Assembly: GCA_965232815.1 (NCBI GenBank) | Contig: OZ247427.1 | Span: 434,001 to 498,000 of the forward strand | DNA from: Bin87 sp026710825 | GTDB lineage: Bacteria > Chloroflexota > Dehalococcoidia > Lucifugimonadales > UBA3495 | Direction of reading: 5' to 3' | Length of the DNA: 64,000 bases | In this document: positions 51,517 to 59,721 of the stretch, piece by piece | Layout of the letters: every line of letters begins with the position of its first letter | Numbering within the stretch: the stretch's first letter is position 1 | Position numbers and translations under genes: made by a program | Notes under the pieces: model-generated | Database searches by the model: none | What the model was told of the DNA's origin: nothing | What the model saw: the letters and a program-made list of their open reading frames with translations, nothing else

Positions 51517-52647
51517 ATGACCTCCACAAAGAAAGACCCGGTCATCGTAGTCCTGCAGCTCACCGGCGGCAACGACTACTTCAACACGGTGATCCCTTAC
51601 AACGACTCGTCGTACTACGACAACCGGCCCGCCGTAAGCTACAAGCGAGAAGACATCATCCCCATCAACGACGAGTTGGGTTTCGCCCCCACCATGGGCC
51701 CCCTCAAGGAACTGTTTGACGCGGGCAACGTTGCCATCATTCACGGCATCGGCTACGCCGACAGCCCTCGCTCGCACTTCCGCAGCATGGACATCTGGCA
51801 CACCTGTGAGCCGGACAAGGTTGGCACCGAGGGTTGGGCCGGTCGCGTCGCACGCGAGATGGACCCGAACAAAGAGAACGTGCTGACGGCCATCAACTTC
51901 GGCCATGGCCTGCCTCGCGCATTGGCCGTCCCCGGAGTCCCCGTCGCTGCCATTGCTGACCTGGGCACCTACGGCCTGCTGACCGGCATCGAGAATGCTG
52001 ACCAGCGTTCCAAGGCGCTGGACCTGTTCTCGAAGATGTATTCCCCGACCATCGGCGGCAGCTTCGTGAACGACTACCTGCGCTCCACCGGCACCGACGC
52101 CATGATTGGCGCCGACATAGTCAAGGTTGCACCGGAGCAGTACTCCAGCAACGTGGAATATCCCAACAGCCCCATCGCCCACCACCTGCGCGACATCGCC
52201 CAGGTTTACATGGCCGATCTGGGCACCAAGATTTTCTACACCCAGCACGCCAGCTTCGACACGCACGCCGGTGAGGCCGCCGCCCACCCGCAGCTGTGGA
52301 AGGAAATCTCTGAGGGTGTCAACGCCTTCTTCCAGGACATGAAGGAGCACAACACCGGCGAGAACATCGTCATGTACATGTTCTCCGAGTTCGGCCGCCG
52401 TGTCCGTGACAACGGCTCCGGCACCGACCACGGCGCAGCCGGCGCGGCGTTCGTGATTGGCGACCCAATTCAGGGTGGCTTCTACGGCGAGTACCCGTCC
52501 CGGAAGAACGAAGATCTGGAACAGGGTGACCTGGTTCCCAACTACGATTTCCGCGGCGCTTACACCAGCATCGTTGAAGACTGGCTCGGCATGGACGCCA
52601 ACCCCATCGTCAACGGAACCTTCCCGAAGCTGAACTTCGTCAAGTAA
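51517..52647 (+). CDS. DUF1501 family protein
   Basis: 376 residues, ATG 51517 after AAGGAG. The core VVLQLTGGNDYFNTVIPYND (about 9-28), SHFRSMDIWHTCEP (about 86-99) and MFSEFGRRVRDNGSGTDHGAAG (about 288-309) is of the alkaline-phosphatase-like DUF1501 fold, with metal-ligand-like residues D and H in TDHG. Many relatives start with a Tat signal; none is present here. Partner of the DUF1800 protein. Confidence 0.92.
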   Translation: MTSTKKDPVIVVLQLTGGNDYFNTVIPYNDSSYYDNRPAVSYKREDIIPINDELGFAPTMGPLKELFDAGNVAIIHGIGYADSPRSHFRSMDIWHTCEPDKVGTEGWAGRVAREMDPNKENVLTAINFGHGLPRALAVPGVPVAAIADLGTYGLLTGIENADQRSKALDLFSKMYSPTIGGSFVNDYLRSTGTDAMIGADIVKVAPEQYSSNVEYPNSPIAHHLRDIAQVYMADLGTKIFYTQHASFDTHAGEAAAHPQLWKEISEGVNAFFQDMKEHNTGENIVMYMFSEFGRRVRDNGSGTDHGAAGAAFVIGDPIQGGFYGEYPSRKNEDLEQGDLVPNYDFRGAYTSIVEDWLGMDANPIVNGTFPKLNFVK

Positions 52648-52737
52648 CAAGGTTTCAGGCTCAGTAAATTCGGTGGTGGCACAGCCCTCCGGTTGCGCCA
52701 CCACCCAGGCCTAAAAATCCAAATTGGAGGATTAACT

Positions 52738-53787
52738 ATGCCTCAGAATACCGTGGCAAGCGGTCGGGCATGGCTGTACGTCAAAAACGTCGGCCGCCAG
52801 GGTCAGGTGGGCATGGGATTCAGCCAGCCGGTGGACGTGGCAGTCCTGCCGGACGGCGTGATGTATGTCGCCAACCGCGGCGGTGAGCAGAATCCCAGCG
52901 CCCGCATCACCAAGTGCACCATCGGCAATACGGAAGGCAAGGGCGGCGAGGAGTTCCTAGGCGAATTCGGCCGTGAAGGCGCTGCCTATCAGTCCAACTC
53001 GCGGGGTCTGTTTGAGTGGATCACCGGGATTGCGGTTGATGCCAACGGCACTGTGTACGCTTCCGACGAATGGAAAAACCAGATCTGCGTGTTCGACGCC
53101 GATGGCAATCTGGTCAATCAGTGGGGCGAAAGTGGGGACGGCGAAGGCCAACTGAATGGCGCTGCCGGCCTGGCGTTCGATGCCGACCAGAACCTCTGGG
53201 TAGTTTCCGCCCGCACCAGCCGGGTCCAAAAATTCGACAAAAACGGTGAGTACCTGGGCGGTTTCGGCACCAAGGGCGATGGACCGGAAGACTTGGAAAT
53301 GCCCTCCGGAATCAGCATCGACAACGAAGGCGACATTTACATCGCCGACTGGGGCAACCACCGAGTGCAGAAGTACACCGCAGGCGGCACTCACCTGCGA
53401 ACCTTCGGTAGCCGCGGCAGTCGCTCCGGCGAGTTGAACCACCCTCTGGGCGTTGACATTGACAATGACGGCGACGTTTACGTGGCCGACTGGCTCAACG
53501 AGCGCATCGTGATTTACGATGCCGACGCCAACCCACTGGCCTACCTGGAAGGCGACGCCACCGAGGTTTCCGAATGGGGAGACCTGTCGCTCAACGCCAA
53601 CCCCGACATGGTCAAAGCCCGCCGCCGGGTCCCTGACCTGGAGCAGCAGCAGCGAACGTTCCGCATGCCCATGTCCTGCACCTTTGACCGGGCCAACAAC
53701 CGGTTGCTGGTTTGCGACACCCTGCGGTCCCGGCTGCAGGTTTACGAGAAGGACGCCAGCTACATGGATCCGCAGTTCAACCTGTAG
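52738..53787 (+). CDS. NHL-repeat propeller protein
   Basis: 349 residues. ATG 52738 seven bases after TTGGAGG; an upstream start at 52693 is unlikely. At least five NHL-type blades are seen (for example GISIDNEGDIYIADWGNHRVQ, here near residues 185-205, and LGVDIDNDGDVYVADWLNERI near 240-260). No signal peptide. Third gene of the DUF1800-DUF1501 operon; a terminator follows. Probably a binding or scaffold partner, not an enzyme by itself (inference). Confidence 0.88.
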   Translation: MPQNTVASGRAWLYVKNVGRQGQVGMGFSQPVDVAVLPDGVMYVANRGGEQNPSARITKCTIGNTEGKGGEEFLGEFGREGAAYQSNSRGLFEWITGIAVDANGTVYASDEWKNQICVFDADGNLVNQWGESGDGEGQLNGAAGLAFDADQNLWVVSARTSRVQKFDKNGEYLGGFGTKGDGPEDLEMPSGISIDNEGDIYIADWGNHRVQKYTAGGTHLRTFGSRGSRSGELNHPLGVDIDNDGDVYVADWLNERIVIYDADANPLAYLEGDATEVSEWGDLSLNANPDMVKARRRVPDLEQQQRTFRMPMSCTFDRANNRLLVCDTLRSRLQVYEKDASYMDPQFNL

Positions 53788-53813
53788 GAATCCTGCACGT
53801 TCGAAGCGTAATG

Positions 53814-53842
53814 GAGGCCGGTCTTGAGACCGGCCTCTTTCG
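53814..53842 (+). terminator. Intrinsic terminator of the DUF1800-DUF1501-NHL operon
   Basis: An 11-bp inverted repeat GAGGCCGGTCT/AGACCGGCCTC, centre TG, followed by TTTCG. Confidence 0.8.
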
Positions 53843-53928
53843 TGTGTCCGGATCATAAGCGGATTATCGCGAAGCGTCCTTCCGCTTTGTCTGGGCTGCT
53901 GGACCGAACAGCCGCAGCGTGCAGCGCC

Positions 53929-53937
53929 TGTTATGAT
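53929..53937 (+). promoter_or_regulatory. Extended -10 promoter upstream of argF
   Basis: TGTTATGAT at 53929-53937 is an extended -10 (TGn + TATGAT), about 55 bases before the ATG at 53992. The -35 region is poor. Confidence 0.55.
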
Positions 53938-53991
53938 GTTCGGCAGGAGCGCCGTTATTCAGCACTAAATTCGGTTGCAAGGAAACCAGGT

Positions 53992-54924
53992 ATGCCCGAC
54001 AAGCGTGATTTCATTTCCATAACAGATATTTCGGCCGACGAAACCCGAACCTTGATACGCAGAGCTCTGGAGTTGAAATCCGAGCCTCCGGGAAGCGTGC
54101 AACCGTTGGCGGGGAAACGGATTGCGCTGCTGTTCGAGAAACCGTCGTTGAGGACCCGAGTCAGTTTTCAGATCGGCATCGCCGAACTGGGAGGGTACAG
54201 CCTGTATATGTCGCCCGAAGAGGTTGGGCTGGGCCGCCGGGAACCAGTATCAGACGTGGCGCGGGTACTGAGCGGCTACGTGGACGCGGTGATCGCACGC
54301 GTGAATTCCCATGAATCGCTGGTTGGGCTGGCTAAATACGGCAACATGCCCGTGATCAATGCGTTATCGGACGTTGAGCACCCCTGCCAAACGATGGCAG
54401 ACCTGCTGACGATAGCCGAAACCCACGGGAGAACCGACGGTGTGAATGTGGCTTACATAGGGGACGGTAACAACGTGGCGAGGAGCCTGTGCCTGGGCTC
54501 GCCGGCAGTTGGTATGAACTTCGCAATCGCCGCGCCGCACGGCTACCAATTGGAAGAGCCGGTGTTCGACGCCGCCAGCGCACGAGGAGTTAGGGCAGAC
54601 GATGGGGCAAAGCCTACGGTACATCCTCTGGTGCGACCGGAGGACGCCGTGATTGATGCTAACGTGGTGTACACGGACGTTTGGACCAGCATGGGCGACG
54701 AGGCCGAAACGGAGCAACGGCTGATGGCGTTCCAGGGTTACACGGTGAACGATGCCCTGATGAAAAAGGCCGCGCCTGATGCATGCTTCATGCACGATAT
54801 GCCGGCGCACTACGGCGAGGAAGTACCCCCAGGGATGCTGGAACATCCGCAATCGGTGGCATACCGACAGGCGCACAACCGACTGCATGCCCAAATGGCG
54901 GTTCTGGAGTTCCTGTTGTCGTAA
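53992..54924 (+). CDS. argF: Ornithine carbamoyltransferase (altered HCLP motif)
   Basis: 310 residues, ATG 53992. It makes citrulline from ornithine and carbamoyl phosphate. Carbamoyl-phosphate site FEKPSLRTRVSF (about residues 45-56) and EHPCQTMADLL (about 128-138) are normal, and the ornithine loop DVWTSMGDEAE (about 225-235) is present. The usual HCLP of the ornithine site is HDMP here (CFMHDMPAHYGEEVP, about 263-277), so the conserved Cys is Asp. Other carbamoyltransferase subfamilies keep HCLP, so the name rests on the SMG loop and overall match. No other arg genes are nearby. Confidence 0.85.
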   Translation: MPDKRDFISITDISADETRTLIRRALELKSEPPGSVQPLAGKRIALLFEKPSLRTRVSFQIGIAELGGYSLYMSPEEVGLGRREPVSDVARVLSGYVDAVIARVNSHESLVGLAKYGNMPVINALSDVEHPCQTMADLLTIAETHGRTDGVNVAYIGDGNNVARSLCLGSPAVGMNFAIAAPHGYQLEEPVFDAASARGVRADDGAKPTVHPLVRPEDAVIDANVVYTDVWTSMGDEAETEQRLMAFQGYTVNDALMKKAAPDACFMHDMPAHYGEEVPPGMLEHPQSVAYRQAHNRLHAQMAVLEFLLS

Positions 54925-54963
54925 CCCAACTTATAACGTGATTGGAAACACGGAGGTGTTGCC

Positions 54964-56715
54964 ATGCCGGAATCGATGGGACCGTACACCAACATTCGCA
55001 GCGAGCTCGACCTGGCAGTGCCCATGCGAGACGGCGTCACGCTGTACGCCGACGTTTACCGTCCCGACGTAGAGGGACAGCTTCCGGTGCTGCTGCAGCG
55101 CACCCCGTACGATAAATCTCAAGGCCGCACTGGAGCGCTGGAAGTTATCCGTGCCGCGTCCCACGGCTATGCGGTGGTGATCCAGGATACGCGAGGCCGC
55201 TACGCTTCCGAAGGCGAGTTCTACCCCTTCCTGGACGAACCCAACGATGGGTACGATACGGTGCAATGGTGCGCGGATCAGTCGTGGAGTTCCGGGAAAG
55301 TGGGTATGTTTGGTCGTTCCTACGTTGGCGCAACCCAATGGCTATGCGCGATCACCAACCCTCCGGCCCTCACGTGTATCGCGCCGGGCATCACGGCGTC
55401 CGACTACTACGAGGGCTGGACCTACCAGGGTGGCGCACTGGCCTGGGGATTTGCGTTGTCTTGGACCATGCGCCAATTGACTATGGCAAACATGGGCGCT
55501 ATCTCAAGCCGCCACGACGTGCCCGATGGGACCCGCGAGGGCTTGCTGGCCGCTTTCAACGAGCTTGACTGCACCTTCAGACATCAGCCAATCGTGGACT
55601 TGCCGCATCTTAAGTCTCCTCTTGCAGGTTACTTCTACGACTGGATACGCCATTCCTCCAGCGACGACTACTGGAGCCGCTGGCGCATCGAGGACCACTA
55701 TTCGCACATCACCACGCCGGCCCTGCATATCGGTGGGTGGCACGACATTTTCCTGCTGGGTACGTTGCGCAACTATGTGGGGATGCGAAACAAGGCCGAA
55801 GATACGACGGTGCGCGATGGTCAACGCCTGATCGTCGGGCCATGGCACCATGGTCCGTTCGGTGAAATCTCCGGGGAGTTCTTCTTCGGACTGGGCGCTG
55901 CAGGACCGGCCATCGACACTGACGGCATCCAGTTGAGGTGGTTCGACCACTGGCTAAAAGGCGAGCAAAACGGCACCAACGACGGCGCGCCCGTGCGGAT
56001 TTTTGTTATGGGGGAAAACCGCTGGCGGGATGAGCAGGAGTGGCCACTGGCCCGCACCCAATATACCGACTATTACCTGCACAGCGCCGGCAAAGCCAAC
56101 ACGGCGTCGGGCGATGGATCGCTATCGCCGACGATGCAGGGCACCGAATCGACTGACGTGTTCGTATATGATCCCAGGGATCCGGTACCCACTCACGGTG
56201 GGGCGCTGTGCTGTGGGCCATCATTTGTACCAGGCGGAGCGTACGACCAACAGTTAGTTGAGGCCCGGAACGACGTGCTCTGCTACAGCACACCCCCGCT
56301 GGAAACCGACGTGGAGGTGACTGGTCCCCTGACAGTTACCTTGTACGCGGCCACCACGGCGGAGGACACAGATTTCACCGCCAAGTTCGTCGACGTGGAA
56401 CCCTGCGGCGCGGCGCGGAGCCTGGTAGATAGCATTATACGAGCGCGGTACAGGCAAGGCACGGACGAGTCGCGCCCAATAACCCCCGGAGCCGTTGAGG
56501 AGTACACCATAGACTTGGTGGCCACCAGTAATGTGTTCAAAAAAGGGCACCGCATCCGACTGGAAATAAGCAGCAGCAACTTTCCCCGGTTTGACCGCAA
56601 TTTCAACACGTCCGACCATCCGTGGGAGGCTACTGAGTCGATCCCCGCACTTCAGACCATTTATCATGACCAGCATTTTCCGTCGCGGATTCGGCTGCCA
56701 ATCATACCAGCGTGA
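54964..56715 (+). CDS. CocE/NonD-family (X-Pro dipeptidyl-peptidase-like) hydrolase
   Basis: 583 residues, ATG 54964 with GGAGG upstream. An alpha/beta hydrolase with the S15 pattern: MRDGVTLYADVYRPDVEGQLPVLLQRTPYDK (about 20-50), nucleophile Ser in GMFGRSYVGATQW (about 115-127), Asp region in HIGGWHDIF (about 257-265) and His in GPWHHGPFGE (about 293-302). A C-terminal jelly-roll domain (from VEVTGPLTVTLYAAT, about 440) is the PepX_C part. Likely an acyl ester or amide hydrolase; the substrate is unknown. Cytoplasmic. Confidence 0.9.
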   Translation: MPESMGPYTNIRSELDLAVPMRDGVTLYADVYRPDVEGQLPVLLQRTPYDKSQGRTGALEVIRAASHGYAVVIQDTRGRYASEGEFYPFLDEPNDGYDTVQWCADQSWSSGKVGMFGRSYVGATQWLCAITNPPALTCIAPGITASDYYEGWTYQGGALAWGFALSWTMRQLTMANMGAISSRHDVPDGTREGLLAAFNELDCTFRHQPIVDLPHLKSPLAGYFYDWIRHSSSDDYWSRWRIEDHYSHITTPALHIGGWHDIFLLGTLRNYVGMRNKAEDTTVRDGQRLIVGPWHHGPFGEISGEFFFGLGAAGPAIDTDGIQLRWFDHWLKGEQNGTNDGAPVRIFVMGENRWRDEQEWPLARTQYTDYYLHSAGKANTASGDGSLSPTMQGTESTDVFVYDPRDPVPTHGGALCCGPSFVPGGAYDQQLVEARNDVLCYSTPPLETDVEVTGPLTVTLYAATTAEDTDFTAKFVDVEPCGAARSLVDSIIRARYRQGTDESRPITPGAVEEYTIDLVATSNVFKKGHRIRLEISSSNFPRFDRNFNTSDHPWEATESIPALQTIYHDQHFPSRIRLPIIPA

Positions 56716-56721
56716 ACTGAT

Positions 56722-56952
56722 ATGGCCCGCTACGGGTGTCTGATTGTCGGAGTAGTCATAGCGACCGGGATTTTGGTCGGGATCGTTTACCTCTGGTCAG
56801 GGTGGCTAAACCGCCCGGTCGGCCACATTCCTTTGGTCGAGACGTACTCGCCGATCTCACCTGGGGAGCATGAGGGATGGATAACGCGATCATCTGACCG
56901 CCTTACTCAAAGAGAAGTAAAGCACGTTGACTTGATTCGTCCGCAGTGCTAA
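56722..56952 (+). CDS. Small single-helix membrane protein
   Basis: 76 residues, ATG 56722, six bases after the CocE-type gene. One hydrophobic helix (about residues 5-27), then a short polar tail. Reasonable codon use but weak ribosome site; it might be spurious. It ends 28 bases before the TPP riboswitch. Confidence 0.35.
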   Translation: MARYGCLIVGVVIATGILVGIVYLWSGWLNRPVGHIPLVETYSPISPGEHEGWITRSSDRLTQREVKHVDLIRPQC

Positions 56953-56979
56953 ATTCAACGTACAATCGAATGCCTGACG

Positions 56980-57085
56980 CGAATCTGGCGGGAGCTTGGG
57001 CAAACCGGGCTGAGAGGGCGACCAAATTCGTCGCCGACCGTCTGTACCTGACTCGGGTAATGCCGGCGTAGGAACAGTAGGTAGC
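56980..57085 (+). promoter_or_regulatory. TPP (thiamine pyrophosphate) riboswitch
   Basis: The conserved THI-element parts are in order: CTGAGA at 57010-57015 (pyrimidine sensor helix), ACCTGACTCGGGTAA at 57046-57060 and TGCCGGCGTAGGAA at 57061-57074 (pyrophosphate sensor). A helix closes the element around the GGCGGGAGCTTGGG start. It is followed by a terminator and then thiG, so thiamine pyrophosphate would switch off thiG-thiE-thiS by early termination. Exact 5' and 3' limits are approximate. Confidence 0.92.
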
Positions 57086-57096
57086 ACTAATACTTG

Positions 57097-57129
57097 GCCG
57101 CCGGGTTTCCGCCTGGCGGCAACGTTTTT
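57097..57129 (+). terminator. Riboswitch-controlled terminator before thiG
   Basis: Stem GCCGCCGGG/CCTGGCGGC (one G-T pair, 57097-57105 and 57112-57120), loop TTTCCG, then AACGTTTTT. Confidence 0.85.
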
Positions 57130-57174
57130 GGGCGTACGTACCGCCTCGAACACCACACTAGGAGAGTAGCAGCC

Positions 57175-57960
57175 ATGGCCGATGAACTGGTGATAGGCGG
57201 CGTATCGTTCAATTCCCGGCTGATAGTGGGGACGGGTCGACATCGCAGCATGCAAGAAATGGTCGATTCGCTGGAAGCGTCGGGCACCGAGATGGTCACG
57301 GTTGCGATACGACGATTGGATCTCGACAATCCGGAACAGAACATCCTCGAGCACATAAACCTGGACAAATACCGGATCCTCCCCAACACGGCGGGTTGCC
57401 GAAGCGTCGAGGAGGCGCTCTTCGTTGCGCGCTTGGGCAGGGAGGTTGCACAGACGGATTTCGTTAAACTCGAGGTCATTCCGGACGCCAAATACCTGTT
57501 CCCCGACCCTAATGGCACGCTGGAGGCCGCACGTCAATTGGTGGAAGATGGGTTCAAGGTATTGCCATACATCCACGCTGACCCCGTCCTGGCTAAGAAC
57601 TTGGAGGAGGTTGGTTGCGTTACGGTGATGCCTCTTGGCTCGGCAATCGGATCTGGTCAGGGCATTCATACCGTGGAAGAGGTTCGGATTATCCTGGAGA
57701 ACGCCACGATACCAGTAGTCGTGGATGCCGGCCTTGCGGTGCCGTCGGATGCGTCCAAAGCCCTGGAGATGGGCGCCGATGCGGTGTTGGTCAATACGGC
57801 TATCGCCCAGGCGGAAAATCCTGCCCTGATGGCAGATGCTTTCAAGAAAGGGGTGGAGGCCGGTCGACAGGCATACCTGGCTGGGCGGATTCCGGTGCGA
57901 ACGGAAGCGATTGCCAGCAGCCCACCCACCGATGTACCAGAACCCGCTGCAGCGAATTAG
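57175..57960 (+). CDS. thiG: Thiazole synthase ThiG
   Basis: 261 residues. ATG 57175 is eight bases after AGGAGAG, which decides against an upstream start at 57094. It forms the thiazole ring of thiamine from deoxyxylulose phosphate, ThiS thiocarboxylate and dehydroglycine. Family marks are GTGRHRSMQEM (about 20-30; usual Lys replaced by Arg), VKLEVIPDAKYLFPD (about 96-110, catalytic Lys), VMPLGSAIGSGQGI (about 140-153) and VDAGLAVPSDASKALEMGADAVLVNTAIA (about 179-207). It depends on the ThiS encoded two genes later. Confidence 0.95.
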   Translation: MADELVIGGVSFNSRLIVGTGRHRSMQEMVDSLEASGTEMVTVAIRRLDLDNPEQNILEHINLDKYRILPNTAGCRSVEEALFVARLGREVAQTDFVKLEVIPDAKYLFPDPNGTLEAARQLVEDGFKVLPYIHADPVLAKNLEEVGCVTVMPLGSAIGSGQGIHTVEEVRIILENATIPVVVDAGLAVPSDASKALEMGADAVLVNTAIAQAENPALMADAFKKGVEAGRQAYLAGRIPVRTEAIASSPPTDVPEPAAAN

Positions 57961-57980
57961 CGTACTGTACGGTTGTTAAA

Positions 57981-58676
57981 TTGACCGGCGAAAGACCCGC
58001 CCTGCCCTATCCCTGCCTGTGCCTGGTCACGGATCCAACGGTTTGTCCGCGCGATGAAATGACTCAGCGGGTGTCCGCCGCGGTGTCTGGTGGGGTAGAT
58101 GTAGTGCAACTTCGGGACAAGGAACTGCCCGGCGCTGCATTGCTCGAACTGGCAGGGGAGTTGAAAAACGCCATCCGGGGCAGAGCCCTGCTGCTGGTGA
58201 ACGAACGGGTGGACGTCGCGGTGGCAGCTCAGGTCGACGGCGTCCAGCTCGGAGAATTGGGTTTGCCTACCGACGTCTCTCGGCGCATGTTGGGCGACAC
58301 GCCACTAATTGGCCGGTCCGTCCATTCGGTCGAGGGAGCCGGCGATGCCGCCCAAAGCGGTGCGGATTTTCTCCTCGTCGGCACGATGTTTACCACGCGG
58401 TCACACCCCGGCGAGGAGCCCACAGGGCCAGGCCTGTTGAACCGGATCAAGGATGCCGGTAATACCAAACCCATGCTGGGTATTGGAGGGATAACGGAGG
58501 GCAACGTGGGCCAGGTGATGTCCGCTGGAGCACAAGGCATAGCGGTCATCACGGCCGTGCTGGCGGATCCCAATCCAGGCGCTGCTGCCGAACGTCTCAA
58601 ATCAGCGATGGCCGACGGATCGGCAGAAAATACCCGGATGAATCAGGCGGCGGGATTGCCGGTGATTCCCAGGTAG
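57981..58676 (+). CDS. thiE: Thiamine-phosphate synthase ThiE
   Basis: About 231 residues; the start is uncertain. TTG 57981 is used because the frame has no earlier ATG or GTG after the thiG stop; no ribosome site is visible. It joins the thiazole and pyrimidine phosphates. The motifs CLVTDPTVCP (about 12-21), VQLRDKELPG (about 47-56), LVNERVDVA (about 74-82), VGTMFTTRSHP (about 132-142), GIGGIT (about 164-169) and GIAVITAVL (about 183-191) are typical. Confidence 0.9.
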   Translation: MTGERPALPYPCLCLVTDPTVCPRDEMTQRVSAAVSGGVDVVQLRDKELPGAALLELAGELKNAIRGRALLLVNERVDVAVAAQVDGVQLGELGLPTDVSRRMLGDTPLIGRSVHSVEGAGDAAQSGADFLLVGTMFTTRSHPGEEPTGPGLLNRIKDAGNTKPMLGIGGITEGNVGQVMSAGAQGIAVITAVLADPNPGAAAERLKSAMADGSAENTRMNQAAGLPVIPR

Positions 58677-58696
58677 ACAGGAGGTGTAACGCCACT

Positions 58697-58900
58697 ATGA
58701 TTACGCTGAAAGTGAACGGGAAACCGCGAGACGTAGATGAGGGTCTGGATTTGCAATCCTATCTGGCGACTATCGACGTGAACATGCGATTTATCGCGGT
58801 AGGTTACAACGGACAAGTGATCCGGAAGGAAGACTTCGCAGATGTGAAGCTGAATCCTGGGGACGCGCTGGAGATCGTCCGGCCGGTGGGCGGTGGATGA
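58697..58900 (+). CDS. thiS: Sulfur carrier protein ThiS
   Basis: 67 residues, ATG 58697. Ubiquitin-like fold with the C-terminal diglycine VRPVGGG, which becomes the thiocarboxylate. The ThiF needed to activate it is not in the window. It overlaps the next small gene by about 8 bases if that gene starts at GTG 58893. Confidence 0.93.
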   Translation: MITLKVNGKPRDVDEGLDLQSYLATIDVNMRFIAVGYNGQVIRKEDFADVKLNPGDALEIVRPVGGG

Positions 58901-58904
58901 ACCC

Positions 58905-59165
58905 ATGCCGGATGGTAAAGACGACGGCGATATAGGCCTGGATCAGATACTGGCGAAAGTCGCTGACGATCATCCAGACCGAGTGGAAGGTTGGATTCGA
59001 AATGAACCGGGCCACTGGGGGTTCTTCGCAGGACAGGCTGTGCTAGAGGTGCGCCAGTTGATTGGCAGGAGGTTGGAAGAGCCCGAGCGCCGCTTTGTTT
59101 GGCACAGAATGTGGCAGGTGTTGCAGCATCGACGCGCTGAGTCGATGGGTATCATCGGAGAATGA
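58905..59165 (+). CDS. Small hypothetical protein at the end of the thiamine operon
   Basis: 86 residues from ATG 58905 (90 if GTG 58893). No membrane segment. The N-terminus MPDGKDDGDIGLDQILAKV is acidic; the body, with WIRNEPGHWGFFAG and RRFVWHRMWQVL, is Trp/Arg-rich. No known family is recognised. Position after thiS suggests a role in sulfur transfer or thiamine use (inference). Confidence 0.65.
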   Translation: MPDGKDDGDIGLDQILAKVADDHPDRVEGWIRNEPGHWGFFAGQAVLEVRQLIGRRLEEPERRFVWHRMWQVLQHRRAESMGIIGE

Positions 59166-59212
59166 GGTTCAGATTCTAGACCTGGCCGCACGACCCAGGA
59201 CTTTAAATCGAG

Positions 59213-59250
59213 GGCCGGAGCATCCATTGGGGATGCTCCGGCCTTCAACT
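59213..59250. terminator. Bidirectional terminator between thiamine operon and RidA
   Basis: A 13-bp inverted repeat GGCCGGAGCATCC/GGATGCTCCGGCC with loop ATTGG, and T-rich sequence after it; it serves the convergent genes on both sides. Confidence 0.75.
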
Positions 59251-59298
59251 ATTCAATTGATGGGATATCTGGCACGGCCCGAAAACCGCTGCCGCGAG

Positions 59299-59691
59299 TT
59301 ACCCGATCACGGCGATGGACTCAATCTCCACGACGTAGGCAGGGTTCGCCAACTCGCTGACCACCAACAGGGTGCTGGTCGGCGGGTTGGATGGGAACAA
59401 CTCGCCTCGGACCTTACGCACCGCTGCGCCGTGCTCTATACCGGTGACGTAGGTAGTAGTCTTCACAATGTCGGCGAGACTGCCGCCGGCGGCCTGCACG
59501 GCCACGCCGATGTTGCGCCAAATTTGTCGGGTTTGCTCTTCGGCGTCGCCCGCCCCCACTACATTTCCGTTCTCATCCTGGGCAACCATCCCGGCGATAT
59601 AAACGGTGTTGCCTGCTTTCACGACGGCGGTGAATCCTGAGGGAGAGGGATCTGCGATTCCGCCCGGGTTCATGTAGGTTACTTCTGGCAT
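59299..59691 (-). CDS. RidA-family protein
   Basis: 130 residues, ATG 59691 after CGGAGGA. The chain AGNTVYIAGMVAQDENGNVVG (about 27-47) and VKTTTYVTGIEHG (about 80-92) show the YjgF/YER057c/UK114 fold, a trimeric enamine/imine deaminase that protects PLP enzymes. The usual Arg in the SRxP region is not clear; the C-terminal PAYVVEIESIAVIG is typical. It stands alone before an MFS gene. Confidence 0.88.
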   Translation of the reverse strand: MPEVTYMNPGGIADPSPSGFTAVVKAGNTVYIAGMVAQDENGNVVGAGDAEEQTRQIWRNIGVAVQAAGGSLADIVKTTTYVTGIEHGAAVRKVRGELFPSNPPTSTLLVVSELANPAYVVEIESIAVIG

Positions 59692-59721
59692 GGTTGTCCT
59701 CCGTGGGTTGGATTGGGGAGA

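Noticed and set aside
50038..52704. Long minus-strand frames antisense to the DUF1800 and DUF1501 genes
   Set aside because: The plus-strand proteins match known families and have strong ribosome sites; reverse frames have none.
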